Program-made: the position numbers and the translations under genes | Shown: positions 33,618 to 42,201 of the stretch, in pieces | Layout: every line of letters begins with the position of its first letter | How positions within the stretch are numbered: position 1 is the stretch's first letter | Notes under the pieces: generated by a model | Databases searched by the model: none | What the model was told of the DNA's origin: nothing | Seen by the model: only the letters and a program-made list of their open reading frames with translations | NCBI GenBank assembly: GCA_003529325.1 | Contig: DPVW01000349.1 | Location: 1-55,069 of the forward strand | DNA from: Candidatus Latescibacterota bacterium | GTDB lineage: Bacteria; Latescibacterota; UBA2968; UBA8231 | Reading direction: 5' to 3' | Length of the DNA stretch: 55,069 bases

Positions 33618-35104
33618 GGACTCTCCAGCGAAGCAAGACGGTCGGCCGCGCGCTCGTGATCCGGGTCGAGAGTCAGCACGCGAGCCAGCTGTTCTCTGGC
33701 GGCGGCGAGGTCGCCATTGTTGCCCAGGATTCGACCGAGGTGATAGTGGGCCTCGATATGACGTGGACGCACAGCCAGGCATTGCTGGAGGCTGGCGACC
33801 GCCTCTCGAGCGTGGCCCAGATGGGCGTAGATAAGCCCAAGGTAGAAGTAGCTCTGCGGGGCGTCGGGATTGAGATTCAGGGCGAGACGAAAGGCGGTCT
33901 GTGCTTCTTCGAAACGGGCTTCGGAGAAGTGCGCCCGGCCCATGCCCACATGAGAAGGCACGGAGGATGGATCGAGACGGAGATTGGTTGCGAAGGCGAT
34001 GAGGGCTTTGGCCGGTTCCCCGAGTTGCAGGTAGACCTCGCCCGTCAGATTGTGGACTTCAGGGGCGTCGGGCCAACGAGCCACTACCTGCTGGACCACG
34101 GTCAGGGCCTCTGCCGGTCGGTCGTCCTCCAGGCGCAGAGCGCCGAGTCGCAACCTCGCAGTGACAAAGCTGGAATCGACTTCAATCGCACGACTAAGTT
34201 CGCTGTCCGCCGCCTCAAACTGCCCACGGCGTGCATACACCAGGCCCTGGTCGAAGTGCCGTTGCGATTCGGTCAGGCGCTGGAAGATTCGCCGGGCGCG
34301 AGAGGCTTGCTCAGGACGACCTGCTGCTTCGGCAACTCGCGCCAGCACGTAATGGGCCCGCGCCAGGCGGGGTGCATGCAACAGGGCCTGTTGCAAGGAT
34401 GCCGCCGCTTCGTCTTGCTGTCCGAGGTGCCGCAGGGCCTCGGCGTGTCCCACCAGGGCTGTAACATCGGCCGAATCCACCCGTACGGCTTGGGCATAGG
34501 CAGCGGTCGCCGGCGCCTGCTTGTCGCTGGCGGCGAGCAGCTCGCCACGATAGCGATGTGCGGCGCCGAGATTGGAGTCGAGGCGTACCGCCTCACCGAA
34601 GGCACTCAGAGCGGAGTCGAGACTACCCATGGCACGCAGGACCTCTCCCCGGTGCAGATGGAGATCCGCTCTTTCGGGCATGACCTGGAGTGCACGGGTG
34701 AAGGCTTCGGCAGCCTGACCGTAGTGATTGAGCGCCCGCAATGACCGGCCATGGGCGACGTCGAGGCGGGGCTGCTGGAAGCCAAGCTCAGCGGACCTTT
34801 TGAAGGACGCAATGGCATCGACGTGATCGCCGAGGCGAGCATGCACCAGACCGAGGTTGAAGTGCACGTCTGGCGATCGCGGGGCGAGTTCAGCGGCCTG
34901 CACAAGCGTGTTCAGCGCCCGTCGAGGGCTGTTCTGCTTGAGGAAGAGGGCACCACGGTTGTTCAGCACGAGGCCCTGCCGATGGTTGGTCTGAACCTGT
35001 GTCGACGAGGCGGCTAGCTGGCGCTCTACCGTATCAGGCTCCGGCTCGCAGCCCGTCAGCAATACGACGCTTAGTACAACGCCCCAGGCACCGGGGTGGC
35101 GCAA
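33614..35104 (-). CDS. TPR-repeat lipoprotein
   Basis: 496 residues with a short signal peptide and lipobox VVLLTGC (Cys19). Almost the entire mature protein is tetratricopeptide repeats, roughly twelve, for example ALNTLVQAAELAPRSPDVHF, AAEAFTRALQVMPERADLHL and REAVASLQQCLAVRPRHIEA. TPRs form superhelices for protein binding. The start is a TTG at 35104 with no clear ribosome site; it is chosen because it alone gives a complete signal peptide. It overlaps the TPR-FG-GAP gene by 4 nt and lies 35 nt below the parvulin-type isomerase. An assembly or docking role at the envelope is inferred. Confidence 0.82.
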   Translation of the reverse strand: MRHPGAWGVVLSVVLLTGCEPEPDTVERQLAASSTQVQTNHRQGLVLNNRGALFLKQNSPRRALNTLVQAAELAPRSPDVHFNLGLVHARLGDHVDAIASFKRSAELGFQQPRLDVAHGRSLRALNHYGQAAEAFTRALQVMPERADLHLHRGEVLRAMGSLDSALSAFGEAVRLDSNLGAAHRYRGELLAASDKQAPATAAYAQAVRVDSADVTALVGHAEALRHLGQQDEAAASLQQALLHAPRLARAHYVLARVAEAAGRPEQASRARRIFQRLTESQRHFDQGLVYARRGQFEAADSELSRAIEVDSSFVTARLRLGALRLEDDRPAEALTVVQQVVARWPDAPEVHNLTGEVYLQLGEPAKALIAFATNLRLDPSSVPSHVGMGRAHFSEARFEEAQTAFRLALNLNPDAPQSYFYLGLIYAHLGHAREAVASLQQCLAVRPRHIEAHYHLGRILGNNGDLAAAREQLARVLTLDPDHERAADRLASLESP

Positions 35105-35139
35105 CCCGGCGTGTGCAGAGAGTTTTCTGCGACGCGGAA

Positions 35140-36849
35140 TCAGAGCACCTCGTCGGGCAGGGCCTTGGCCAGATGTTCGGCATGGATCACAACCACTGAG
35201 GCGTGCGTATCTCGAAGGTGTTGCAGAAATGCACCGAGGGCGCTCTGTTGCCGGCGTTTCAGCAGCAGCGCCCGTGCCTGGCGTTGGACCGAGTCAAATG
35301 GTTCGATGCCGCCTTCGTTGGCGTAGGCGATACGGAAAACCGACCAGCCACCGTCCACCTCGAGTGGCCCCATGAGCTCGCCCTTCTTGGCGGCAAGCAT
35401 CGCTGGCACAAGGCGCGGGTACAGGGCGACCTCACCAGGATGGTAGTGGTGGCGAGCACTCCGCCTTTCGGCGTCGGCGCGCAGGCTGCGAGAGACGAGT
35501 TCGGCCAGATCGGCGCCGTCCACGATGAGTTGGTGCACTTGCCGGGCCTCCGACTCGGTAGCCAACAGCAGTTCCTCCGCCCAGACCGAGCGTTCATGGA
35601 CGAACTGTTCAGGGTGATCGTCGTAAAACTGCCGTACTTCGATCTCGGAGACATCGACCATGTCTGTTTCCTGGCGCCGGAGAGTTGCAAGAAGAATGTC
35701 CTCCCGCAATTCCCGGCGATGCTCTTCGAGTTCGGCGCCATCGACCAGGTCTTCGACGATGGCGGCATGAGCAAACATTCTCGGTGCCAACACTCTCCGG
35801 TTCAGGATCGCGATCGCACCTTCCCTCTGAGCCAGAACACGAGGTGGCGCGCCACCTCGCAACACCTGTTGCGCGGCGCGCACCGATACCTGCTCACCGT
35901 CGAAGGTGTAGAGTGGCATGTCGCTGTTGTCGAGGCTGGTCGTGTTCTGCCGCCGATAGGCGTCAACGATCAACGACAGCGCTTCGTCGTGCCGCACGAG
36001 GCTGAAGCGGGCTCGCAGTTGCTCCTGTTCTTCCTCTTGCGCCTGCTGCAAGCCCTGGGTATAGAGCTCTTCCTTGAGCTGATGGCGTGCCTTCGTGGGG
36101 TCCGCTGGGCGATCCTCCGTGAAGCGGACAACGTGCCAACTCTTGCCTGCCGAGAGGGGTTCCGAAACCTGCCCGAGGGGCAGATCGCGGAAGACATCGG
36201 CGGGTACGTAGGAACGCTCGGCGGCTTCGACATCGACGAAACCCAACTCGCCGCCCTGGGCGGCAGAACGATCGTCGAGGGAAAAACGACGAGCCATCTC
36301 CGCGAAGGTGACACCCTCTGCCAGCCCGGTGGCGACGGTGTCAATCTCCTCGCGGGTATGTACGAGAATGGCATTCAGCTTGCGTTCGCGGTCATAGCCG
36401 CGCTCGGTGATGAGACGCTGAATATCCTCAGTATCTACCTGGACCCGTGGTGCCACGACCGAGCTTAGATACAGCGTCGTCAGCCAGGAGCGCGTCGTGT
36501 TGTCCACCGCACCGGTGACGGCGCGGGTTGTATCGAGGCCGCGCCGGTGGCCTTCGAGCAGCATCAATTGTCGGTCGACGAGAGATTGCAGGTAATGCCG
36601 ACGGGCGGCATCACCTTCATGGGGGCTCTTGAGACCCCCGGGAAGTTTCTCGACGAACGTCCGCAGCTGGTCAGCGGTGATGGTTTTTTCGGCGATCTCA
36701 GCCACGACCGGGTCAGAGGGGCCGCAGCCCATCAAGCCGGCAGCACAGGTGTACGCCAGGAGTAGGAATATCGAACACAATGAGCGGGCAGATCGAGGCG
36801 TGGCGACGGTCATGCGGGTTGCAGTACTCCGAGCGATGAGTGAAGGCAT
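35140..36849 (-). CDS. SurA/PpiD-like parvulin peptidyl-prolyl isomerase lipoprotein
   Basis: 569 residues. The signal region ends in a lipobox (AAGLMGC, Cys42). A SurA-type N-terminal region (VVAEIAEKTITADQLRTFVEKL...YLQSLVDRQLMLLEGHRRG) precedes two parvulin domains. The first, at about 160-250, has the hallmark RKLNAILVHTREEID, FAEMARRFSLDD and GGELGFVD. The second, at about 420-510, is more degenerate (WAEELLLATESEARQVHQLI). Such proteins fold outer-membrane barrels in the periplasm. The ATG at 36849 overlaps the upstream stop by one base; ATG 36813 is an alternative and would give a shorter, conventional signal peptide. It lies between a permease and TPR lipoproteins, suggesting a role in exporting the surface proteins of this region. 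Confidence 0.85.
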   Translation of the reverse strand: MPSLIARSTATRMTVATPRSARSLCSIFLLLAYTCAAGLMGCGPSDPVVAEIAEKTITADQLRTFVEKLPGGLKSPHEGDAARRHYLQSLVDRQLMLLEGHRRGLDTTRAVTGAVDNTTRSWLTTLYLSSVVAPRVQVDTEDIQRLITERGYDRERKLNAILVHTREEIDTVATGLAEGVTFAEMARRFSLDDRSAAQGGELGFVDVEAAERSYVPADVFRDLPLGQVSEPLSAGKSWHVVRFTEDRPADPTKARHQLKEELYTQGLQQAQEEEQEQLRARFSLVRHDEALSLIVDAYRRQNTTSLDNSDMPLYTFDGEQVSVRAAQQVLRGGAPPRVLAQREGAIAILNRRVLAPRMFAHAAIVEDLVDGAELEEHRRELREDILLATLRRQETDMVDVSEIEVRQFYDDHPEQFVHERSVWAEELLLATESEARQVHQLIVDGADLAELVSRSLRADAERRSARHHYHPGEVALYPRLVPAMLAAKKGELMGPLEVDGGWSVFRIAYANEGGIEPFDSVQRQARALLLKRRQQSALGAFLQHLRDTHASVVVIHAEHLAKALPDEVL

Positions 36850-38813
36850 CAGTATACGGGGACGGAATTGCCTACGGTACCAGTGAAACTATCGATGACG
36901 AGCCACATTCCGCCAACGATGAACTGGCCGAGAACGATGCCGAGGAAGAGGGGCTTCGTCTTGCTGTACAGACTGGGGCCACCATACTTGAGCACCACGA
37001 CCTTGATGATCCAGGCGAGGAAAACCGAAAACCACACGGAGTCCATCGCCCAGCCTGGACTGGCGACAAAGCCCAATGGGTGCAACGGCCACCAGACGAA
37101 ACGGTGTCTGGCCAGCATCAGCAAGGACATCACAACCCCCCCGGCCGCTGTCCACAGCCAACCGATCAGACTCGGCCCGGAAGGGTTGGCGAGTTTCTGT
37201 GCCGCGAACTGCGAGGGATACTGGGCGAAGGTGCCAAAGTATTGTTGGTGCAGATTCAGCGCACCGTCGCGATAGGCGAGGTACAGCAAGAACCAGATCG
37301 ACAGCACGAGACTGATCGTCAGCGCGATACCGATCCCCGCAACCAATCGCTTGCGTCCTTGCGTCGTTTCGGAGCTGAGGCGCAGCACGCTCGACAGGGG
37401 CGCCGTCATGAATACGAGAAGATCTCCTGCCCACGCCAGGGTGTACCCCGTGGCGATCATGCCCTGCATGCCCAGTGCGGGCACACCTACTCCCGATACG
37501 ACGAAGCCAGCAGGTATCATTTCCGGGGTGATCGTCGGCAGCCCCGCCTCGGCGATGATGCGCGCCAGACCGATAAGAATAATGAGGGCGGAGAGGATGA
37601 AGAGGGGTACGATATGGGCAGGGATTCCAGTCCGCCACAGCCAGTAGCCCATGAACAGGACCCCGCCAACCAAACCCAGAACGGCACTGCGGTACGAGAG
37701 AATTTCCTTGCTGTCGTCCACCTCCGGGGCGCTGCCAATCGCCTTGAGGAACACCTGGCGAAGATGGCTGCGGGCGGTCCACAAGCCAAAGACGACCAGC
37801 ACGATGAGGGCACCCATCATCTGGTGGCCCATGATGGCGCCCACCGGCCCGCTGCCCGTCCACGGTCCCAGTTCTTCGGGGCTGTGGATACCGAGGACGG
37901 AGAAAGCCCCCACCTGCATGACGTGAATCAGGTAGAAGAACCAGAGGCTGAAGGAGATATTCGAACTGATGAAGTACGCAAAGCCGAACATCAAGTAGTT
38001 GACGCGCAGGCTGAGGATCACCGAGTGCCGGAAGAGATCGACTGTGGCCACCGGATTGAGGGCAGTGATGAACGGGTAGTAGAAACTGAGAGCATTGATG
38101 CTGTTGAGCAGAAAGGGGATCGCCAGGCCGATCCACATGATCGGATTCTTGAAGAAAGGCTTGACGATTGATGCGCCGCCGCTGTCCTCGTCGCTGATCA
38201 TGGCCAGGGGCAGCTGCGCGAGGGGAAAGACGAGGCGCTCGTGGTCGACCCATGGGCGGCGCAGGATGGCCATGGTGCAGACCAGTGTCAGCCAGAAGCC
38301 GGCATAGAAGGTGAACCAGCGGAACAAGGGTGGCAGCCATACGTCCCAGGGGATCGGCACGGAGCCGCTACCGCCTTCATAGAACTGTTTTACCGCCGTC
38401 ACGTTGTTGACGACCATCCAATCCGACAGCATCGGATGGATCAACTCTCCCCAATTGTTCTCCGGCGTATCGTAGTAGAAGGTGCCGGTGATCATCGGCA
38501 GCAGCATGCCGGTGACACCACGGGTCGGGATCGCGGTGGCGACGGCCATCATGATGAAGACCGTTACCAGCTCAGCTCGACTCAGCGCCCAACTTCGACG
38601 GATGACGCCGAGCGCGATCTGCAAGGTCAGCAACAGAACGAAGAGCAGGAAGAAGGCCGCAGGTGTGCAGGAGCTCAGGCCGAGGCGGGTGCCCTGAACG
38701 ACCATGCTGCCGTAGGGAATCCCTACGGCGATGATGGCGCACATTACAGCACCAACGAAGATCCCGCGGTAGGTTACGCTACGGCCCTGAAGCGCGAGGT
38801 CGGTGTCCGACAT
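36849..38813 (-). CDS. DUF6785-like polytopic permease (OPT-like)
   Basis: About 654 residues with a dozen or more hydrophobic helices. The conserved texture matches the uncharacterised DUF6785/DUF6784 membrane family, distantly like oligopeptide (OPT) transporters: GSMVVQG, ELVTVFIMM, FYYDTPENNWGELIHPMLSDWMV, LRRPWVDHERLVFPLAQLPL, GGPSLYSKTKPLFLGIVLGQF. A second copy is at 45.6-47.8 kb. ATG 38813 is taken as start; an in-frame TTG at 38837 is possible. It follows the PLP-enzyme gene by 67 nt and overlaps the isomerase gene by one base. The substrate is unknown; genomic company with sugar-acid enzymes for the second copy suggests organic acids or oligosaccharides (inference). Confidence 0.82.
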   Translation of the reverse strand: MSDTDLALQGRSVTYRGIFVGAVMCAIIAVGIPYGSMVVQGTRLGLSSCTPAAFFLLFVLLLTLQIALGVIRRSWALSRAELVTVFIMMAVATAIPTRGVTGMLLPMITGTFYYDTPENNWGELIHPMLSDWMVVNNVTAVKQFYEGGSGSVPIPWDVWLPPLFRWFTFYAGFWLTLVCTMAILRRPWVDHERLVFPLAQLPLAMISDEDSGGASIVKPFFKNPIMWIGLAIPFLLNSINALSFYYPFITALNPVATVDLFRHSVILSLRVNYLMFGFAYFISSNISFSLWFFYLIHVMQVGAFSVLGIHSPEELGPWTGSGPVGAIMGHQMMGALIVLVVFGLWTARSHLRQVFLKAIGSAPEVDDSKEILSYRSAVLGLVGGVLFMGYWLWRTGIPAHIVPLFILSALIILIGLARIIAEAGLPTITPEMIPAGFVVSGVGVPALGMQGMIATGYTLAWAGDLLVFMTAPLSSVLRLSSETTQGRKRLVAGIGIALTISLVLSIWFLLYLAYRDGALNLHQQYFGTFAQYPSQFAAQKLANPSGPSLIGWLWTAAGGVVMSLLMLARHRFVWWPLHPLGFVASPGWAMDSVWFSVFLAWIIKVVVLKYGGPSLYSKTKPLFLGIVLGQFIVGGMWLVIDSFTGTVGNSVPVY

Positions 38814-38880
38814 GTCAGGCGGCGCTGTGTTGATCAATCATGGTGAGCGAATCTCAGTACAAAGCCGGCTGCCGTCCATA

Positions 38881-39909
38881 TTACTGGTTGCCTTGTTGCA
38901 CCAGCAATTCGTCGCTGTAGGTGAACAGCAGTGGCGTGCCTCCCGTGTGCACAAAGAGCAGATCCTGATCTGTCGACCAGAGGCCCTCTCGAATGCCTGA
39001 GAGCAACGCGCTGAAAGCCTTGCCGGTATATGCCGGATCGACGAGCAAACCCTCGCTCCGGGCCAATTGCCGGATCGCCGCCAGCGTCGGTGCGTCAAGA
39101 TGCCCGAAGCCTGGGCCGACGAAACCGTCATCCACACGCACCAGACTGGCCGGCGGCATCGCAACTGCCAGGCCCAGATGCCGTATGGCCTCCGCTGCGG
39201 CATCGACGAGGCGCTGCGGCGCCTGCTCGGGATCCCGCAGATGCCCTTGCGGCGTACCCAACAAGGGGATCTCTCGTCCAAGGAGGGTGAAGCCCGCCAG
39301 CAGCCCGGCGAGACTGTTGGAGCCTGAGCCGATGACGACCGTGGCGGGTTGAATCTGTGCGGCATCGCACTGGACGGCCAGCTCCAAAGCGCACTGTATG
39401 TAGGCAACGCGGGAGAGTAGCGCCGAGAGACCGGTAAAGGGCCGCCGACCCGCCGCTCGCAGTCGATCCATCTCCTCAGCCACCGTCGCGGCGACATCAT
39501 TGGCGGCACAGACGCGAATGCGGGCGCCGAAGAGCTGGTCGAGCAGGTAGTTTCCCGTCGCCGGGTCCGTGCGTCCCATGGCGGTGTCGTCCTGGCGCAG
39601 AACGACAACGGCTTCGAGACCGAGGCGGGCGGCTGCGGCGGCGAACTGGCGACAGTGGTTGGAGTGCACGACAGCGCTGAGGACGACGGCATCGGCGCCG
39701 CTGGCACGAGCGGCGGCCAGGGTGAATTCGAGGTAGCGGGACTTGTTGCCGCCAAAGGCCAGACCCGTCAGATCATCGCGCTTGATCCAGACCCGTGGAC
39801 CACCGATGAGTTGTCGCAGGTGATCGAGAGGCTGCAAGGGAGTCGGCAGGTGCAGCAACCGTTCCCGTGGCAGACTGTCGATGGCCCGTTGGATTTCGTC
39901 GATGTGCAT
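38881..39909 (-). CDS. PLP-dependent D-cysteine desulfhydrase / ACC deaminase family protein
   Basis: 342 residues of the tryptophan-synthase-beta fold. The PLP lysine is in FGGNKSRYLEF (Lys56), preceded by RVWIKRDDLTGLAFGG. VVHSNHCRQFAAAAARLGL and the C-terminal FVHTGGTPLLF match the DcyD/ACC deaminase subfamily. The enzyme would release ammonia with either pyruvate and sulfide (D-Cys) or 2-oxobutyrate (ACC); sequence reading alone does not separate the two. It is cytoplasmic. ATG 39909 is 31 nt from the divergent start of a broken gene at 39941. It probably shares a transcript with the DUF6785-like permease downstream. Confidence 0.88.
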   Translation of the reverse strand: MHIDEIQRAIDSLPRERLLHLPTPLQPLDHLRQLIGGPRVWIKRDDLTGLAFGGNKSRYLEFTLAAARASGADAVVLSAVVHSNHCRQFAAAAARLGLEAVVVLRQDDTAMGRTDPATGNYLLDQLFGARIRVCAANDVAATVAEEMDRLRAAGRRPFTGLSALLSRVAYIQCALELAVQCDAAQIQPATVVIGSGSNSLAGLLAGFTLLGREIPLLGTPQGHLRDPEQAPQRLVDAAAEAIRHLGLAVAMPPASLVRVDDGFVGPGFGHLDAPTLAAIRQLARSEGLLVDPAYTGKAFSALLSGIREGLWSTDQDLLFVHTGGTPLLFTYSDELLVQQGNQ

Positions 39910-39940
39910 AACGGGGAAAACAAAAGAAAAGGGACGTCAC

Positions 39941-40030
39941 ATGAAAGCCGAGATTACACGACATGCCCTCGACAGGGTGCCACTGTCGATCATCATCGAT
40001 GATTCAACCGTGTTGCTGAACCTGACACGT
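39941..40030 (+). pseudogene. 5' fragment of a gene starting with an IIIDD motif (possible polysaccharide-deacetylase-like)
   Basis: An ATG with a proper ribosome site (AAGGGA, 8 nt upstream) opens MKAEITRHALDRVPLSIIID and then DSTVLLNLT. This N-terminus, with SIIIDDSTVLLNL, resembles the start of uncharacterised deacetylase-like proteins in related lineages, but that match is from memory and weak. After about 30 codons the frame becomes arginine-rich and non-coding, while a different gene fragment begins in another frame. So only the 5' end of the gene is present. It diverges from the PLP-enzyme gene. Confidence 0.4.
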
Positions 40031-40838
40031 GCCCTACTTCTTTCAACGCACAGGTTACGACGCCGCCGAGATCCACACGCCCGTATGGTACCCCGATCGG
40101 GAGGCTGTCACGGCCGTGGGAGAAGTCATTGCGGGAACGCGGGACTGGACCGGTTCCGTATCTCCACCGGTCATCTGCCGCGACGTCGTCGTTGTCGGCT
40201 CCTCCGGGATGGATTGGCGTCTTGGACGGGATCAGCCGGTGCTCGTGCCGCCCGGGGATGTGCGTGGCTTTGACGTTCGCACCGGTGCCATGGTCTGGAC
40301 CTTTCACAGCATCCCACACGACGGCGAATTCGGCGCCGACACCTGGGAGCCCGGGGCCTGGCAGAAGCACGGGGCCGCCAATGTCTGGTCCATGATGACC
40401 GCCGATGACGACCTCGGTTACTTCTATCTGCCCTTCAGCACTCCTGACAACGATTTCTACGGTGGCAGGCCTGGGGACAATCTGTTTGGGGAGAGTCTGG
40501 TCTGTCTGAATGCCGCTACCGGTGAGCGGGTGTGGCACTACCAACTGATCCACCACGGACTGTGGGATTACGACATCCCAGCCGCCCCCATCCTGCTGGA
40601 TCCGTCGTTGACGGACAGCCGATCCAGGCGGTGGCACAAGTAACGAAACAGGCGTTCTGTTTTGTCTTCGACAGGGTTACAGGCAAACCGGTCTGGCCGA
40701 TCCAGGAGCGTGCCGTCCCTGCCTCCGAGATGCCAGGAGAGCAGGCCTCTCCGACACAACCCTTTCCGACGCGTCCCGCCGCATTCGATCTGCAGGGCGT
40801 TACAGTCGAGGATCTCATCAATTTTACGCCCGAGCGGC
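40031..40838 (+). pseudogene. Internal fragment of PQQ-dependent (quinoprotein) glucose dehydrogenase, frameshifted
   Basis: About 230 residues of a membrane-type quinoprotein dehydrogenase are recognisable: [69 protein letters not shown] and [17 protein letters not shown]. The frame then shifts near 40600 and continues as [31 protein letters not shown] and [14 protein letters not shown] full enzyme has roughly 600-700 residues, so both ends are missing. At about 40838 the homology stops inside the conserved FTPE segment and ankyrin sequence follows at once. The first 35 residues ([20 protein letters not shown]) could not be assigned. A non-functional remnant or a chimera. Confidence 0.72.
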
Positions 40839-41356
40839 ACAGGTGCTGATCGCCAGTGGTGCCGATGTCAACGCACAGACGGACGAAGGCAATACACTGT
40901 TAGCCCTGGCGGTGACCGGTACGGAGTTGCGTCGCGATGGCGACAAGACCGAGTTGCTGCTGATGCTCATCGAAGCTGGGGGTGACCCGACGATTCCGGA
41001 TGAACGCAGATTGAGTTTGCTTTCGTCAATCAGGGTGAGCGGCAGATCATCGAGGCCCTTGCAGAGGTGGGATTCGAACTCGACCTGCGTCGGGCTGCTG
41101 GCCTTGGAGACCTGGCCGGTCTACGGAGTTTCGACGAGGATCTGCAACTGGTCGAGGGTGCGCTGCATTTCGCCGACCGCGAGTTACCCGACTCGCTGGC
41201 AACCACTCAGTATGCGTTGAACATCGCGCTCAACTATGCGGCCAACTGGAATCAGATCGAGGCGATGCCAACTCCGGCCGGCTGGAGGCGGTCCGTTGGC
41301 TGTTGGATCACGGAGCGGATCCCACTCTGCGCGAACTGCGGGGCGTCCCTGAGTGA
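40826..41356 (+). pseudogene. Ankyrin-repeat gene fragment, frameshifted
   Basis: Ankyrin-type helices occur in three successive frames: [20 protein letters not shown] and LLLMLIEAGGDPTIPDE (to ~41010), then GERQIIEALAEVGFELDLRR and AAGLGDLAGLRSFDEDLQL (to ~41265), then EAVRWLLDHGADPTLREL (ending at a TGA at 41354-41356). The start of the gene is missing, since the ankyrin sequence abuts the dehydrogenase fragment. Ankyrin repeats bind proteins, but this piece is probably inactive. It lies tail-to-tail with the oxygenase gene, 23 nt apart. Confidence 0.65.
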
Positions 41357-41379
41357 CAACCGCCGACTGACAGCAACCC

Positions 41380-42201
41380 TCAAGACCAGACGAAGATCTG
41401 CTCGTCCTCAGGCGACATCGCCACGAACACGGCCAGGACCACCCGCGTTCGGTCTCGGACGACGAGCGGCACCTCGTGGACGTTTTCGGTATAGAAGAAG
41501 TAGAGGTCGCCCACATCGAGCTCGATCTGCACGCGCGGCAGATCATGCGCCTCGGCATAGGTCCCGAATTCACCCCTTTCTAGTACCCCTTCGATTTCCC
41601 CCTCACCCTTGGCACGATAAAGGGTCGGCTCACCGCCGACCGTGCCTTTCTGCACACATAGCACACCGGCGAACTGATGAGTAAAGCGGCCCACGGCGTA
41701 GCCTGCTTTGGAGCGTCGGCGAACCGAATCGATGTGGGCTCTGTGACCCTGTTCGCCATGATAAATGCGAAAGATCGCCGGCCCATAGCGCCGACCATCC
41801 GGCTCCTTGGCGGTCTGCACGGATTTTCCACCCGCCAACAGGTTGAGGTTGCGGTAGATGGTTTGCACCGGATCGGCGAGACCGTCGAAGAGCCGCGGAA
41901 ACAGCGCGTGCGTGCGCTCTGCATGGGCAAAGAATTTCTCCCGGTCTGCGCCAACCCGTCCCAGACTCGTGCCCAGGTCGAGGTAGGGGCCGCCGCTGAG
42001 CTGCGATTCCTTGACCAGCGTGTCCTGCGAGAAATATCCCCGCTCCTCGAATCGGGCCATGAGTTGGATACAATCTGCAGCGGGGTGTGCGCCGCGTAGC
42101 ACCAGGGCGGGCACCGTGCCCTCTGCCAGGGCCATGAGGGGCTGTGGGAACTGCCGGCTGATGGTCTCAGCGTCAGCCTCAAGGGGTAGCCAATTCGTCA
42201 T
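41380..42201 (-). CDS. 2-oxoglutarate/Fe(II)-dependent oxygenase
   Basis: A 273-residue cytoplasmic protein from ATG 42201, which overlaps the upstream stop by 4 nt and has AAGGA 8 nt upstream (an in-frame ATG at 42210 is closer to it). The iron triad is clear: HRAHIDSV (His156, Asp158) and ENVHEV (His242), with Arg251 or Arg253 in DRTRVVLAV for the 2-oxoglutarate carboxylate. The fold is a double-stranded beta-helix. The substrate cannot be told. It is the last gene of the five-gene sugar-acid operon, so hydroxylation or oxidative demethylation/desaturation of the imported compound is a reasonable guess. Confidence 0.78.
   Translation of the reverse strand: MTNWLPLEADAETISRQFPQPLMALAEGTVPALVLRGAHPAADCIQLMARFEERGYFSQDTLVKESQLSGGPYLDLGTSLGRVGADREKFFAHAERTHALFPRLFDGLADPVQTIYRNLNLLAGGKSVQTAKEPDGRRYGPAIFRIYHGEQGHRAHIDSVRRRSKAGYAVGRFTHQFAGVLCVQKGTVGGEPTLYRAKGEGEIEGVLERGEFGTYAEAHDLPRVQIELDVGDLYFFYTENVHEVPLVVRDRTRVVLAVFVAMSPEDEQIFVWS

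Noticed and set aside
36840..38171. Plus-strand open frame of 443 codons rich in Asp, Glu, Gln and His
   Set aside because: It is antisense to the DUF6785-like permease; the charged composition is the complement of hydrophobic codons.
40031..40838. Functional PQQ glucose dehydrogenase
   Set aside because: Only about a third of the enzyme is present, without either end, and a frameshift interrupts it.
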